Below, in pieces: positions 7,062 to 15,323 of a stretch of 16,987 nucleotides of DNA. Below the pieces are notes generated by a model that saw only the letters and a list, made by a program, of their open reading frames with translations, was not told the origin of the DNA and made no database searches. A program made the translations under genes and the position numbers. Positions within the stretch are counted from its first letter, which is position 1. Each line of letters opens with the position of its first letter. This DNA is from Oscillospiraceae bacterium (GTDB lineage: Bacteria > Bacillota > Clostridia > Oscillospirales > Ruminococcaceae): NCBI GenBank assembly GCA_016303235.1, contig JAEDMB010000030.1, forward strand, positions 1 through 16,987, read 5' to 3'.

Positions 7062-9257
7062 ATGACGGTTAAAAAATTTTCAGACAAAATTATTTCTGTC
7101 CTTTCTGACAGTTCACTTATTTATGCAGTTTTTCTCAATACTGCCGTAATGTACTATTACAGGGATATTTTAACGCCTTTATGGTTTATATCATCATTCC
7201 TGATAATGGCTGTAATCTTCAGAATATTTGATTTCATAGCAAGACACAAGATTATCGGCTTTTTTACTTATACTGCATTATTCATTGCCGGAATGTATCT
7301 CATAGGCTTTGCAATAAGAAAAGGCTCTGAAACATATCCCATAGGCTTTCTGCTCTGGTTCATTACTACTCAGGACGCTCTCGAATATAGTCAGTGGTAT
7401 ACAATAGCTGTATTTATATTCTTTACAGGGTTCTTTGCGTCTGTTGTGTATTACTTCACAAAGGTTCAGTACAGAATATCAATGACTTTTCTTGTATTTA
7501 TGATTCCTTTCGTAATATACGGCAAGGAATCCAAACAGATGCCTGCTGTATTTATAATTATGCTTTCAGTAATATTTGTGCTGAATGTTATAAAATTCAA
7601 TAATATCAGAAACGGTGACAATTCCATAAAAGCAGGAAAAGACAGCATATTCCAGTCGGTTGCAGTTTATGTTCTTGTATTTGGAATTATATCCTCACTT
7701 CTCCCCAAGCCGAATATTACCGCAGACAGAACATACCTCGAAAGCCTTATCAATATGGACGCTTTCACCGATATGCTTATAAGCAAAATAAATATTTTCA
7801 ATAATCAGGCAGAATCAGGAAAATTCAGCAGTCTGCAAACTAATGACAAAATTCTTTACTATGCAAAGGCTGATGAGCCTTTACGCCTTAAAACTCAGGT
7901 TTTCACTGATTACGATTATTCAGAGGACAAGTGGTCTTTTGATTACGATGAATATAATTTCAATGAAAAATACTATCCGAAAAATCCTTCTGAAATAGTT
8001 AAACTTATTGTTTTATGTTCAAAACTTGACAAAGACTTTGTAAAGAAGTATAATATAAATAGCATACCTTCAGATATTCCGGATTCTGAAAAGAAAATCC
8101 TGAATCTTTACTCTATGGGATATAATTCCGGACTTCTTCCCGTTCCGGAATGGATTATAAGTGCGGACGTTCCCGAAACTGCCGAGGCTGAATTTTCAAA
8201 TTTCGGAACTGTCAGGGAAAAAGACGGAAATTTTCCGAACAACAGCAGTTATAATATAACATACTATTCCGACAGCTTTATATACAATGCTGATGTATAC
8301 GGAATTATAACTTCGCTTTCATATCAGGATACAAAAAATATGTATATGGATATGTACAGAATATTTTCAGAAAATGATATGAATGATGAAATTTATATTA
8401 TGGCTGATGCCGTCAGCGAAATTTATTCCGCTGAAAATAATCTTGATTATGGCGATAATCAGAAAATATACAATCTCGCTTTGCAGATTACTGACGGTAT
8501 GGAATCCGATTACGAAAAGGCTCTTGCTATTGAAAGGTATTTTCTCGCCAATGACTATATATATGACCTTACCTACAAAAAGGGTGACGGTGAAAATGCC
8601 GAAACTTTTCTCTTTGAAACTAAAAGAGGCGTATGCTATGAATACGCTACTGCTATGGTACTGCTTGCAAGAGCATGCGGTATTCCGGCAAGATATGCAG
8701 AAGGCTATAATATGAATCAGCCTGCTGAAACTAATGGCAAATCATCAGCAAATTCTCCGGATTATGAAATAAGAATCCGTGATGCTCACGGCTTTCCGGA
8801 GCTTTATATTCCTGCTATCGGCTGGACTTCCTTTGAACCGACTGTTTCAGACAATGTAATTGACTATCAGAAGGCTGATATTTCAAAAGGAATATATACT
8901 TCCGGAATAATACTTGCTGTCTGTCTGACTGCGGGACTGCTTTTGTTTAAATTCTATCCCGCTGTCGTCAATATATTATTTATGCTCAGAATAAAAAGGG
9001 CTGACCCTGACAAAACCGTTGCACTCGTCTTTTTAAGAGTACGTCAAATCTTTGGGTTCGGAAAGGACGTGACTGCAAAAGAACTTTGTCAGACTCTTAA
9101 CGATGAAAAACAGATTGATATTTCACTCGTCAGAAATCTGTTTGAAAAATCATCATACGGCAAAATCAGGCTGACCGAAAACGATAAAAAGGAGGTTATT
9201 GATTTTTACTCTGAATTATACAGAAATTTCAGAAAATCCCAGAAAAATAAAATTTAA
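7062..9257 (+). CDS. Membrane-bound transglutaminase-like protein (TgpA-type layout)
   Basis: The 731-residue product begins with about seven hydrophobic segments (residues 18-218), has a large outer region (about 220-615), one more membrane span (about 620-645) and a cytosolic tail resembling DUF4129. The transglutaminase-like core lies at about 480-600, with nucleophile C525 in KRGVCYEYATAMVLLARA, H576 in DAHGFPELY, and the third triad position in GWTSFEPT, a Glu where many relatives have Asp. The usual HAW motif is HGF here. This layout (transmembrane, core, transmembrane, tail) is that of TgpA-like proteins found with MoxR and DUF58. The core faces outside and probably acts as a protease or amide-forming enzyme on wall or surface proteins. 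The gene starts four bases after the DUF58 stop, with AAAGGTG before it. Architecture is certain; activity is inferred. Confidence 0.92.
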   Translation: MTVKKFSDKIISVLSDSSLIYAVFLNTAVMYYYRDILTPLWFISSFLIMAVIFRIFDFIARHKIIGFFTYTALFIAGMYLIGFAIRKGSETYPIGFLLWFITTQDALEYSQWYTIAVFIFFTGFFASVVYYFTKVQYRISMTFLVFMIPFVIYGKESKQMPAVFIIMLSVIFVLNVIKFNNIRNGDNSIKAGKDSIFQSVAVYVLVFGIISSLLPKPNITADRTYLESLINMDAFTDMLISKINIFNNQAESGKFSSLQTNDKILYYAKADEPLRLKTQVFTDYDYSEDKWSFDYDEYNFNEKYYPKNPSEIVKLIVLCSKLDKDFVKKYNINSIPSDIPDSEKKILNLYSMGYNSGLLPVPEWIISADVPETAEAEFSNFGTVREKDGNFPNNSSYNITYYSDSFIYNADVYGIITSLSYQDTKNMYMDMYRIFSENDMNDEIYIMADAVSEIYSAENNLDYGDNQKIYNLALQITDGMESDYEKALAIERYFLANDYIYDLTYKKGDGENAETFLFETKRGVCYEYATAMVLLARACGIPARYAEGYNMNQPAETNGKSSANSPDYEIRIRDAHGFPELYIPAIGWTSFEPTVSDNVIDYQKADISKGIYTSGIILAVCLTAGLLLFKFYPAVVNILFMLRIKRADPDKTVALVFLRVRQIFGFGKDVTAKELCQTLNDEKQIDISLVRNLFEKSSYGKIRLTENDKKEVIDFYSELYRNFRKSQKNKI

Positions 9258-9274
9258 TACGGAGGTTTTTTAAC

Positions 9275-10639
9275 ATGCAAAAACCGGTCAAAAGATTCTT
9301 GTCCGGCATAACAGCTGTAATGCTTGCCTGTTCCTGCTTTGTAACAAATCCCGTTTCATCATATGCATCTGACCCTGATTATAAATACTGGCTTCAGACA
9401 GATTCAAGATGGGGAAGTATAAATATGGGTTCGGGAAATGCTACAATTGCAGGCGTTGGCTGTCTTGCTACTTCAATTGCAATTCTTGCTGTACACTGTG
9501 GTGCTGTCACTTCAGATTCATTCAACCCCGGCACTTTTGTAAACTCTATGAACGATTTAGGCGGTTTTGATGCTTATGGAAATCTTGCCAACTGGAATAT
9601 TGTTGAGGAGGCTGTTCCTAATCTCGAAGTTGCCGGAAAATATTCAGTTCCTTCCGGCACAACAGAATCCGAATACATAGAAAAGCTTGCTGAACTTCAG
9701 AGCGAGGGCTACTATTCAATATGCTATGTCGGCAATCACTGGGTTTTCGCTGAATATACCGACGGAAACACTGTCTATATGTGCGACCCCGGAAGTGATT
9801 CCACTGATATGCTTTCCGCCTATCCTTACAGCTCATACACACACGACACAATCAGATATTTCAGATATGACGGCGGAAATACAACAGAACCTGATACTCC
9901 CTCTGAAATTCCGGATTATAAAGAGGGTATCTATGAAATTACCGCCTCTGCTCTCAATCTGAGAGAAAATCCAAATGCTGATTCACAATCACTTGCTTTA
10001 ATTCCAAACGGCGAAAAGGTTACTGTCACGGAATTTTCAGACGGCTGGGGAAAAATTTCATATAACGGTGCAACCGGCTGGATTTCAATGCAGTATGCTG
10101 AATATTATATGTCAGAAACTGTAACGGACGCTCCCGATATAATTGAAGAAATTACTTCAACTACTACTGCTACTACTTCAATTGTAATTTCACAGACTGC
10201 CGTTGTAAGTACTTTTGATAACCCTTATACTGATGAATATACTGTTATAAGCGAAACGGCTGAAGTTACAGACTGCGGAAACGGAGACGTTCTCTGCACC
10301 ATTCCGAAAAATGCCGTTGTAAAAGTAAACAGCTTAAATGAAAATTCTGCTGAAATTCTTTTCGGTAATTCATACGCTTTAATTTCGCTTAAGGATATTG
10401 CACCCGTTCCGCAACCCGATACTATTCCGGAAAAAGGTGACGTAAACGGTGACGGAGTTATCGACAAGCTTGATATATCCGCTCTCAATGAATATATCCT
10501 TGCCGAAAGGGAACTTCCTGATAAAATTTCAGTGTTTACAGCTTTAGGGAGGTTTACTGCCGACTGCAACAGTGACGGAGCTGTTGACAACGATGATGTC
10601 ATTCAGCTCCTTATAGAAATGTGCAGTAATATCCATTAA
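9275..10639 (+). CDS. Secreted C39-like cysteine peptidase with SH3b and type I dockerin domains
   Basis: Signal peptide at about 1-32, with a likely cut after VSSYA. The papain-like C39 domain (about 36-200) starts with YWLQTDSRWGSINMGSG and has candidate catalytic residues C63 (VGCLATSIA), H155 (GNHWVFAEY) and D171 (CDPGSD). A bacterial SH3 domain follows (about 220-275: ALNLREN, GWGKI, GWISM), then a Thr-rich linker (about 285-300) and a second, degenerate SH3-like region (about 313-378). The C-terminal type I dockerin (about 387-452) has two calcium loops, DVNGDGVIDKLD and DCNSDGAVDNDD, with Asp/Asn at the expected positions. The SH3b probably binds peptidoglycan and the dockerin docks to a cohesin on a cellulosome or cell-surface scaffold; no cohesin is in the window. 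GGAGG precedes the ATG, 17 bases after the transglutaminase gene, so it is in the operon. Substrate unknown. Confidence 0.93.
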   Translation: MQKPVKRFLSGITAVMLACSCFVTNPVSSYASDPDYKYWLQTDSRWGSINMGSGNATIAGVGCLATSIAILAVHCGAVTSDSFNPGTFVNSMNDLGGFDAYGNLANWNIVEEAVPNLEVAGKYSVPSGTTESEYIEKLAELQSEGYYSICYVGNHWVFAEYTDGNTVYMCDPGSDSTDMLSAYPYSSYTHDTIRYFRYDGGNTTEPDTPSEIPDYKEGIYEITASALNLRENPNADSQSLALIPNGEKVTVTEFSDGWGKISYNGATGWISMQYAEYYMSETVTDAPDIIEEITSTTTATTSIVISQTAVVSTFDNPYTDEYTVISETAEVTDCGNGDVLCTIPKNAVVKVNSLNENSAEILFGNSYALISLKDIAPVPQPDTIPEKGDVNGDGVIDKLDISALNEYILAERELPDKISVFTALGRFTADCNSDGAVDNDDVIQLLIEMCSNIH

Positions 10640-10654
10640 AGGAGGTCTTTTCCA

Positions 10655-11623
10655 ATGGAATGGACAGAAGTCAATATTTATACATCTATCGAGGGAATTG
10701 ATATTCTCTGTGCAAAGCTTATGGATATTGGAATTAAAGGCTTTGAAATTCAGGATTCCGAAAGCTTTAAGGAATTTCTCGAAAACAAGGAAGGAAAATG
10801 GGACTATATAGACGAGGATTTACTCGGTCTTTCAAACTGCGAAAGCTGTGTTACTGTCTATATACCGCAGAACGCTCAGGGTTCTGAAATGCTCACAGCT
10901 TTAAAATCCATGATTGCTGATATGAAATCAAACGATTCCGAAAATATTTATGGCAGACTTGCCGTTGAATGTTCCGGCATACGTGAGGAGGACTGGGCTA
11001 ATAACTGGAAACAGTATTTCAAACCTTTCACTGTCGGAAAAAAACTTATGATTAAACCGTCATGGGAAAGCTGTGAAAATCCCGAAAACAGAATTATTCT
11101 TGAAATTGACCCTGCCTCAAGTTTCGGAACAGGTCAGCATCACACTACAAGGCTTTGCCTTGAACTTCTTGAAAAATCACTCGTCAAAGGCGACAAAATC
11201 CTTGATATAGGCTGTGGCAGTGGTATTCTTTCAATAGGTGCAATGCTCCTCGGTGCTGAAAGTGCCGTTGCTGTCGACATTGAGGAAAACGCTGTTAATA
11301 CAGCTGTTGAAAATGCCGGAAAAAATCATATAAATCCCGAAAAATACAGGGCATACTGCGGAAATATCATTTCTGATTCCGCACTTGCCGAAAAAATCAA
11401 CGGCACTTATGATATAATTACGGCTAATATAGTTGCTGACGTTCTTATTGCTATGAAAGACTTTTTCGCACGCTATCTCAGAAAAAACGGTACTCTTATT
11501 ATATCGGGTATCATTGAGGAGCGTATGCATGAAGTAACTGATGCTGTCGAATCGGCAGGCTTTACCGCTGAAGAATACAATATCAAAGAGGGCTGGTCTG
11601 CTGTAAGACTTATTAAAAAATAA
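10655..11623 (+). CDS. prmA: Ribosomal protein L11 methyltransferase
   Basis: PrmA uses S-adenosylmethionine to methylate lysines and the N-terminus of ribosomal protein L11 in the cytosol. The 322-residue length is typical (about 290-320). The N-terminal substrate domain (starting EWTEVNIYTS) leads into the signature DPASSFGTGQHHTT (about 154-167). The SAM motif ILDIGCGSGILSIGA (about 180-195), the acidic ribose-binding end AVAVDIEENA (about 206-215) and the TANIVADVLI segment (about 256-265) follow. AAAGGAGGT lies directly before the ATG, 15 bases after the dockerin gene. In many Firmicutes prmA sits next to dnaJ and rsmE; here it is inside an envelope operon instead, which looks like a lineage-specific placement. 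The identity is clear from the motifs. Confidence 0.95.
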   Translation: MEWTEVNIYTSIEGIDILCAKLMDIGIKGFEIQDSESFKEFLENKEGKWDYIDEDLLGLSNCESCVTVYIPQNAQGSEMLTALKSMIADMKSNDSENIYGRLAVECSGIREEDWANNWKQYFKPFTVGKKLMIKPSWESCENPENRIILEIDPASSFGTGQHHTTRLCLELLEKSLVKGDKILDIGCGSGILSIGAMLLGAESAVAVDIEENAVNTAVENAGKNHINPEKYRAYCGNIISDSALAEKINGTYDIITANIVADVLIAMKDFFARYLRKNGTLIISGIIEERMHEVTDAVESAGFTAEEYNIKEGWSAVRLIKK

Positions 11624-11628
11624 ATTTA

Positions 11629-11644
11629 CAGGCTTTTTCGCCTG
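11629..11644 (+). other. Small stem-loop between prmA and the last operon gene
   Basis: CAGGC (11629-11633) pairs with GCCTG (11640-11644) around a six-base loop. It is followed by A-rich sequence, not a T-run, so it is not a classical terminator. It could stabilise or process the transcript, or be chance. Confidence 0.3.
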
Positions 11645-11666
11645 AATAAAAAGGAGAGAGTTTTAA

Positions 11667-12905
11667 TTGGCTATTTTTAACAAGAAGAAAAACATCGAAA
11701 TGAAAACAAATCCGCAGGCTGATGTCAGAATTACCATTCTCGAAAAAATCAACGAGAATATAAAAGGTACTCTTTATGACAATGCCATACTTATTCCCCG
11801 TTTCGGCTACACAATCGATATTCAGGTTGTAAAAAATGAAGAAAAAGACGGTATATATACCCTCCAGACAATTTTTATAATCAGAAACGATTACCTCAAG
11901 GATAAGGACGAACCTATTATTGAACCTATCGCATCACAGGGCAAGGATTTCGATTCAGCTCTTAAAATGCTTGCTGAAAGCTTTGAGGCTCTTATCTGGA
12001 GACCTATCAAAATGATGTTTGACAAGGGAAAGGCACTTCCGATTTCTTCAAATTATCTCGGTCAGCACTATGATTATGACCTCTATGTAAATTCTGTTGT
12101 ACTTATGGGTGACCCTGAAAGAAAGCCGGCTATGCTTATATACTACATAAAAGATGCACTTTCATCTTTCCTTGGTTCAAAAAAATACTACTGGGTAAGA
12201 ATATTCCTTGCTCGTCAGGGTACTAAAGGCACTGAAAACTACAAGCAGAATATCGAAGTAAGAATAAACGGTGTTGTCTGCCCGTCACTCAACAAGAGAT
12301 TCCAGCCTTACCTCGATACATGGAAAGACCAGGATATTACTGTTGTTGAAAAGCAGTTCGCTTTCATCGTAAACAAGGAGGAGGAAGACCTCTGCCCGTT
12401 TACTAAAGAACAGGTTGTTGAATATACAAGAAAAACTCTCCCTATTATGGAAAACTGCAAGTCTCCTGAGGAGGCTGTAAAAATGAAGGAAGAAATGGAC
12501 AACTTTATCGGAAATCCTGCACTTTCTGCTGAAATCAGAATATTTATCCCCGAAATCCTTGCAAAGCTTACTCTCGGATATAATGAGGGCGATGATTTAT
12601 TCCTGCTCCAGCCCTCACAGAATCAGGAAGAAAATCCGGAGGAAAAACCTGTTCCGATAAGATTTGCAAAAACACAGCTCCGTTCTTATTACTACATTCA
12701 GCAGGTTCTTCTTGACTATCTCTCAAGAACAAAGCCCGATAAGGAAAAGGTTAAGAATATCGTTTTCAACAGTGTTACTTTCAGAGAACTCCGCAAGCAT
12801 ATCGGTCAGCCTAACGAAAAGCTCGGCAGACCTGTCGAGGCAAAAGACCTCTTTGTCCCCGGTACTGCTTACAGAGTTAATATTCCTGATTATAAAGTAT
12901 GGTAA
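11667..12905 (+). CDS. Conserved-looking protein of unknown function, TTG start
   Basis: I do not recognise this 412-residue protein. It has no signal peptide or membrane segment, so it is probably cytosolic. The start is taken as TTG at 11667 because AAGGAG (11651-11656) is correctly spaced for it; the next ATG, at 11700, has no ribosome site of its own. The first half mixes strands and helices (TLQTIFIIRNDY, then EPIIEPIASQGKDF, then a helix ending FEALIWRPIK). A middle part has the YYWVRIFLARQ and NIEVRINGVVCPSLN strands. A helical C-terminal half follows, including an acidic Pro/Glu stretch (about 311-327), and the protein ends in a basic and aromatic tail. No catalytic motif stands out. 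Codon choice seems to favour CTC and AAG more than in its neighbours, which could mean strong expression. It is the last gene of the operon, 43 bases after prmA and before a strong terminator. Confidence 0.88.
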   Translation: MAIFNKKKNIEMKTNPQADVRITILEKINENIKGTLYDNAILIPRFGYTIDIQVVKNEEKDGIYTLQTIFIIRNDYLKDKDEPIIEPIASQGKDFDSALKMLAESFEALIWRPIKMMFDKGKALPISSNYLGQHYDYDLYVNSVVLMGDPERKPAMLIYYIKDALSSFLGSKKYYWVRIFLARQGTKGTENYKQNIEVRINGVVCPSLNKRFQPYLDTWKDQDITVVEKQFAFIVNKEEEDLCPFTKEQVVEYTRKTLPIMENCKSPEEAVKMKEEMDNFIGNPALSAEIRIFIPEILAKLTLGYNEGDDLFLLQPSQNQEENPEEKPVPIRFAKTQLRSYYYIQQVLLDYLSRTKPDKEKVKNIVFNSVTFRELRKHIGQPNEKLGRPVEAKDLFVPGTAYRVNIPDYKVW

Positions 12906-12912
12906 AAAAATC

Positions 12913-12945
12913 AAGGGTGCGGAAAATCCGCACCCTTTTGTTTTT
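12913..12945. terminator. Strong two-way terminator between convergent operons
   Basis: A perfect 11-bp stem pairs 12913-12923 with 12927-12937 and is GC-rich at its centre. A T-run follows on the plus strand, and the A-run after the plus-strand stop codon serves as the T-run on the minus strand. It lies between the stop at 12905 and the minus-strand stop at 12948, so it should end both operons. Confidence 0.92.
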
Positions 12946-12947
12946 AA

Positions 12948-14768
12948 TCAGGTTCTTAATATATCGGCATCATACGGGGCAAGCTCAATTTTCTGTTTTC
13001 CTCTGCTGTCGATAACGCTGTACATAGCTTTCGGAAGTTCTATTATCTGATTTTCGGAAGAATTATTGAAAAATATTATAAATGTATCCTTGTCGTTTGT
13101 GCGTGTGGTAACTTCTATTCCGTCCGGCATACCCTGCAATCGTGGTATACTGTGATATTTCATAAGCTTTCCGACAAAATCCATACAGAAATTATCATCG
13201 GGAACAGTTCCTATATAATAAACCTTGCCCTTGCAGTAATCGTTTACAGTTACAGCCGGACAACCCATATAGTAATTATTATTGTATTCCGCATATGCCC
13301 TTGCTGTATTTAATTTCAGAATGTCGCACCATTCAGAACACTTGAAAATCTGTCCCGAATAATCAGATATACTCTGATTTTCGGCAATGCGGTCATATTC
13401 TATAACTTCCGCACCGACTAATTCTCTGAATACGGTCGGGAGATGTTCGGGAATACACTTGTTTTCATAATCCTTTACACCACTTCTTGAAGTCATAACA
13501 AGCGTACCGCCGTTAATAACATATCTGTATATATTTTCTGTGACTGCCTTGTCATTAACATACATGCATGGAGCTATTACAAGCGAATATTCCAGAAGGT
13601 CTTTTTTAGGATTGATAACATCAACGTTTGCACCGTATTTTCTGAATGATGAATAGAATTTCATAATCTGCCTTATATACGGAAAATCTTCGTGCAGTCC
13701 GAACGCAAATTCACTTTCCGGCGAATAAAGAACTGCAATATCTGATTTTATAACTGTGCTGTTTATAGTTTCAAGTCGCATAGCCATTTTGCAGAATTCC
13801 GAAAACTCAAAAAAGCATCTTGAAGGTATACCGCTGTGGTCAATAAGACCGTAATCAAACATATCCGCACCCGAAAGAGCCGTATTCCATTTGTAATATA
13901 TTGTATCCGCACCATGTGAAAATGCCTGAACCGCACTTCCTTTTAAAGTATTCGGGCGTGGTATGGATTTTCCGAATTTCTGTGAAACTATAAAATTTCT
14001 GTCAAGGATTCCCCTTGTAAGGTCATATCTGAAATTATTGAATCCGTCATCTTCCGGAAAATGTTCCGTGCATGCGTATTTCATGCAGTTACATTCATAA
14101 TAAAAATCTGTGCCGGCATTCACCGAAACTTCAAGCGGTATTTTCGGCATATTTTTTTTTGCAACAGCTCCCTGAAAATTTATGTATTTTCTGCGACATT
14201 CCGATGCAAAACGATAATATGCAAGTTTAAGGGAGGGACTTTTTTCCTTTTCTTCAGCAACCTGTTCCCATTCGGTATATTCAATTCCGTCTGCAACAGT
14301 TCCGAATGACTTGTTGAGATTTGCAATACTGTCATATCTGTCTTTAAGCCACTGTATAAACTCCGAACGGCAGTTCTTACAACTGCATATATCAAGATTG
14401 CAGTCAATATGTATTCCGGCAATCGCCTTGTTCTGAGAGTAATGCTTTGTAAATTCATCAGTAAAACGGCTTGTATACTGAAGAATATCCGGAGAATTAA
14501 GACATATGCTTTCTGCTTTCTGTTTCAGCCACTGGGGAGGTTTTCCTGCGGGAATTTTCAGAACTATTCCCATTCCGTATCTTGCAAATATGGATATTGC
14601 CTCATCAAGCCATTCAAAGGAAAAATTATTGTTATGAGGTTCAAGCCTGCACCACGATTTTTCACCCATTCTTACAAGCTTTATGCCTGTTTTTGCCATA
14701 AGCTCGGCATCTCTCTGCATTGCTGACTTGCTACGCTGTTCCGGATAATAGTCAATTCCTGTTTTCAT
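12948..14768 (-). CDS. GH42 beta-galactosidase-fold protein, probably catalytically inactive
   Basis: The 606-residue protein is a full GH42 relative. It has the TIM-barrel start (GIDYYPEQ, LVRMGEKSWCRLEP, FEWLDEAI, KPPQWL), a late barrel part (AVQAFSHGAD, YYKWNTALSGADMFDYGLID), a trimerisation-like domain (about 343-545) and a C-terminal beta domain. There is no signal peptide, so it is cytosolic. Zinc-site cysteines of the family appear kept (C89 and C128, C130, C133). The acid/base motif, usually IDNE, reads IDCN, putting N124 at the glutamate. The nucleophile region, usually VMEQ or LMES, reads IVSQ, putting S262 at that glutamate. The loop before NSP is also shorter and lacks the usual arginine-rich motif. 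The frame is intact, so this is not decay by frameshift. It may bind sugar without cutting it, or use another mechanism. AAGGGGGG precedes the ATG, 18 bases after the phosphatase gene. Confidence 0.9.
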   Translation of the reverse strand: MKTGIDYYPEQRSKSAMQRDAELMAKTGIKLVRMGEKSWCRLEPHNNNFSFEWLDEAISIFARYGMGIVLKIPAGKPPQWLKQKAESICLNSPDILQYTSRFTDEFTKHYSQNKAIAGIHIDCNLDICSCKNCRSEFIQWLKDRYDSIANLNKSFGTVADGIEYTEWEQVAEEKEKSPSLKLAYYRFASECRRKYINFQGAVAKKNMPKIPLEVSVNAGTDFYYECNCMKYACTEHFPEDDGFNNFRYDLTRGILDRNFIVSQKFGKSIPRPNTLKGSAVQAFSHGADTIYYKWNTALSGADMFDYGLIDHSGIPSRCFFEFSEFCKMAMRLETINSTVIKSDIAVLYSPESEFAFGLHEDFPYIRQIMKFYSSFRKYGANVDVINPKKDLLEYSLVIAPCMYVNDKAVTENIYRYVINGGTLVMTSRSGVKDYENKCIPEHLPTVFRELVGAEVIEYDRIAENQSISDYSGQIFKCSEWCDILKLNTARAYAEYNNNYYMGCPAVTVNDYCKGKVYYIGTVPDDNFCMDFVGKLMKYHSIPRLQGMPDGIEVTTRTNDKDTFIIFFNNSSENQIIELPKAMYSVIDSRGKQKIELAPYDADILRT

Positions 14769-14786
14769 AAATATCCCCCCTTGATT

Positions 14787-15323
14787 TTAAATATTATATT
14801 CAATAAGCTCACAGTTTCCCATAAACCAGTTATTATAATCTTCGGTCGCAAGGTCATGGAAATATGTTTCAATAATCCTGCATACACCGCCATGGCATAC
14901 GATAAGTATATTTTTATCCGGATAATTTTTTATTATATCATCAAGTGCAGAATATACACGGTGGGCAAGCTGTAAAACGGATTCGCCGTCAGTACCCATT
15001 CTGACTCCGAACTGACTTTTATTTTCCGCAAATCCCGAAGCAGTACGGGGCATTCCCTCATAGCGTCCGTAATCCCATTCACGCAATCTTGCATCAGTTA
15101 TTATATCAAGATTGTTTTTTTCCGAAATTATACACGCTGTGCGGTATGCTCTTTTCATAGGAGATGAAATTATAAGGTCAATATCAGCTTTCTGACTTAC
15201 TTTTTCCGCAAGCTCATAGGCCTGGGAAATTCCTGTATCATTCAGTTCATTGTCAGTAGTTCCCTGAATTATATCTTTTAAATTATAATCTGTCTGCCCG
15301 TGGCGTGTGGAATATATCTTCAT
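14787..15323 (-). CDS. Histidine phosphatase family protein (phosphoglycerate mutase-like)
   Basis: This 178-residue cytosolic protein has the family's catalytic set: the R7-H8-G9 motif in YSTRHGQTDYN (H8 carries the phosphate), R58 in SSPMKRAYRTA, E82 in LREWDYGRYEG as proton donor, and H144 in IVCHGGV. The short length and acidic surroundings fit the phosphatase side of the family (broad-specificity, cobC- or PhoE-like) more than glycolytic mutase, which is about 230-250 residues. The substrate cannot be read from the sequence. Its ATG overlaps the recN stop by four bases (ATGA), so it is translationally coupled to recN, and the GH42-like gene follows 18 bases later. Confidence 0.93.
   Translation of the reverse strand: MKIYSTRHGQTDYNLKDIIQGTTDNELNDTGISQAYELAEKVSQKADIDLIISSPMKRAYRTACIISEKNNLDIITDARLREWDYGRYEGMPRTASGFAENKSQFGVRMGTDGESVLQLAHRVYSALDDIIKNYPDKNILIVCHGGVCRIIETYFHDLATEDYNNWFMGNCELIEYNI

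Noticed and set aside
9275..9340. Lipobox in the signal peptide of the dockerin peptidase (Cys residues in LACSC)
   Set aside because: Neither cysteine has the usual Leu at -3 with a small residue at -1, and a better signal peptidase I site (SYA) follows. A soluble secreted protein is more likely.
11629..11644. Terminator between prmA and the next gene
   Set aside because: The stem is only five pairs and no T-run follows, so transcription probably continues.
12948..14768. Pseudogene call for the GH42-like gene
   Set aside because: Although the catalytic residues look lost, the frame is full length, the flanking motifs and cysteines are kept, and the ribosome site is strong. I treat it as an intact gene for a probable pseudoenzyme.
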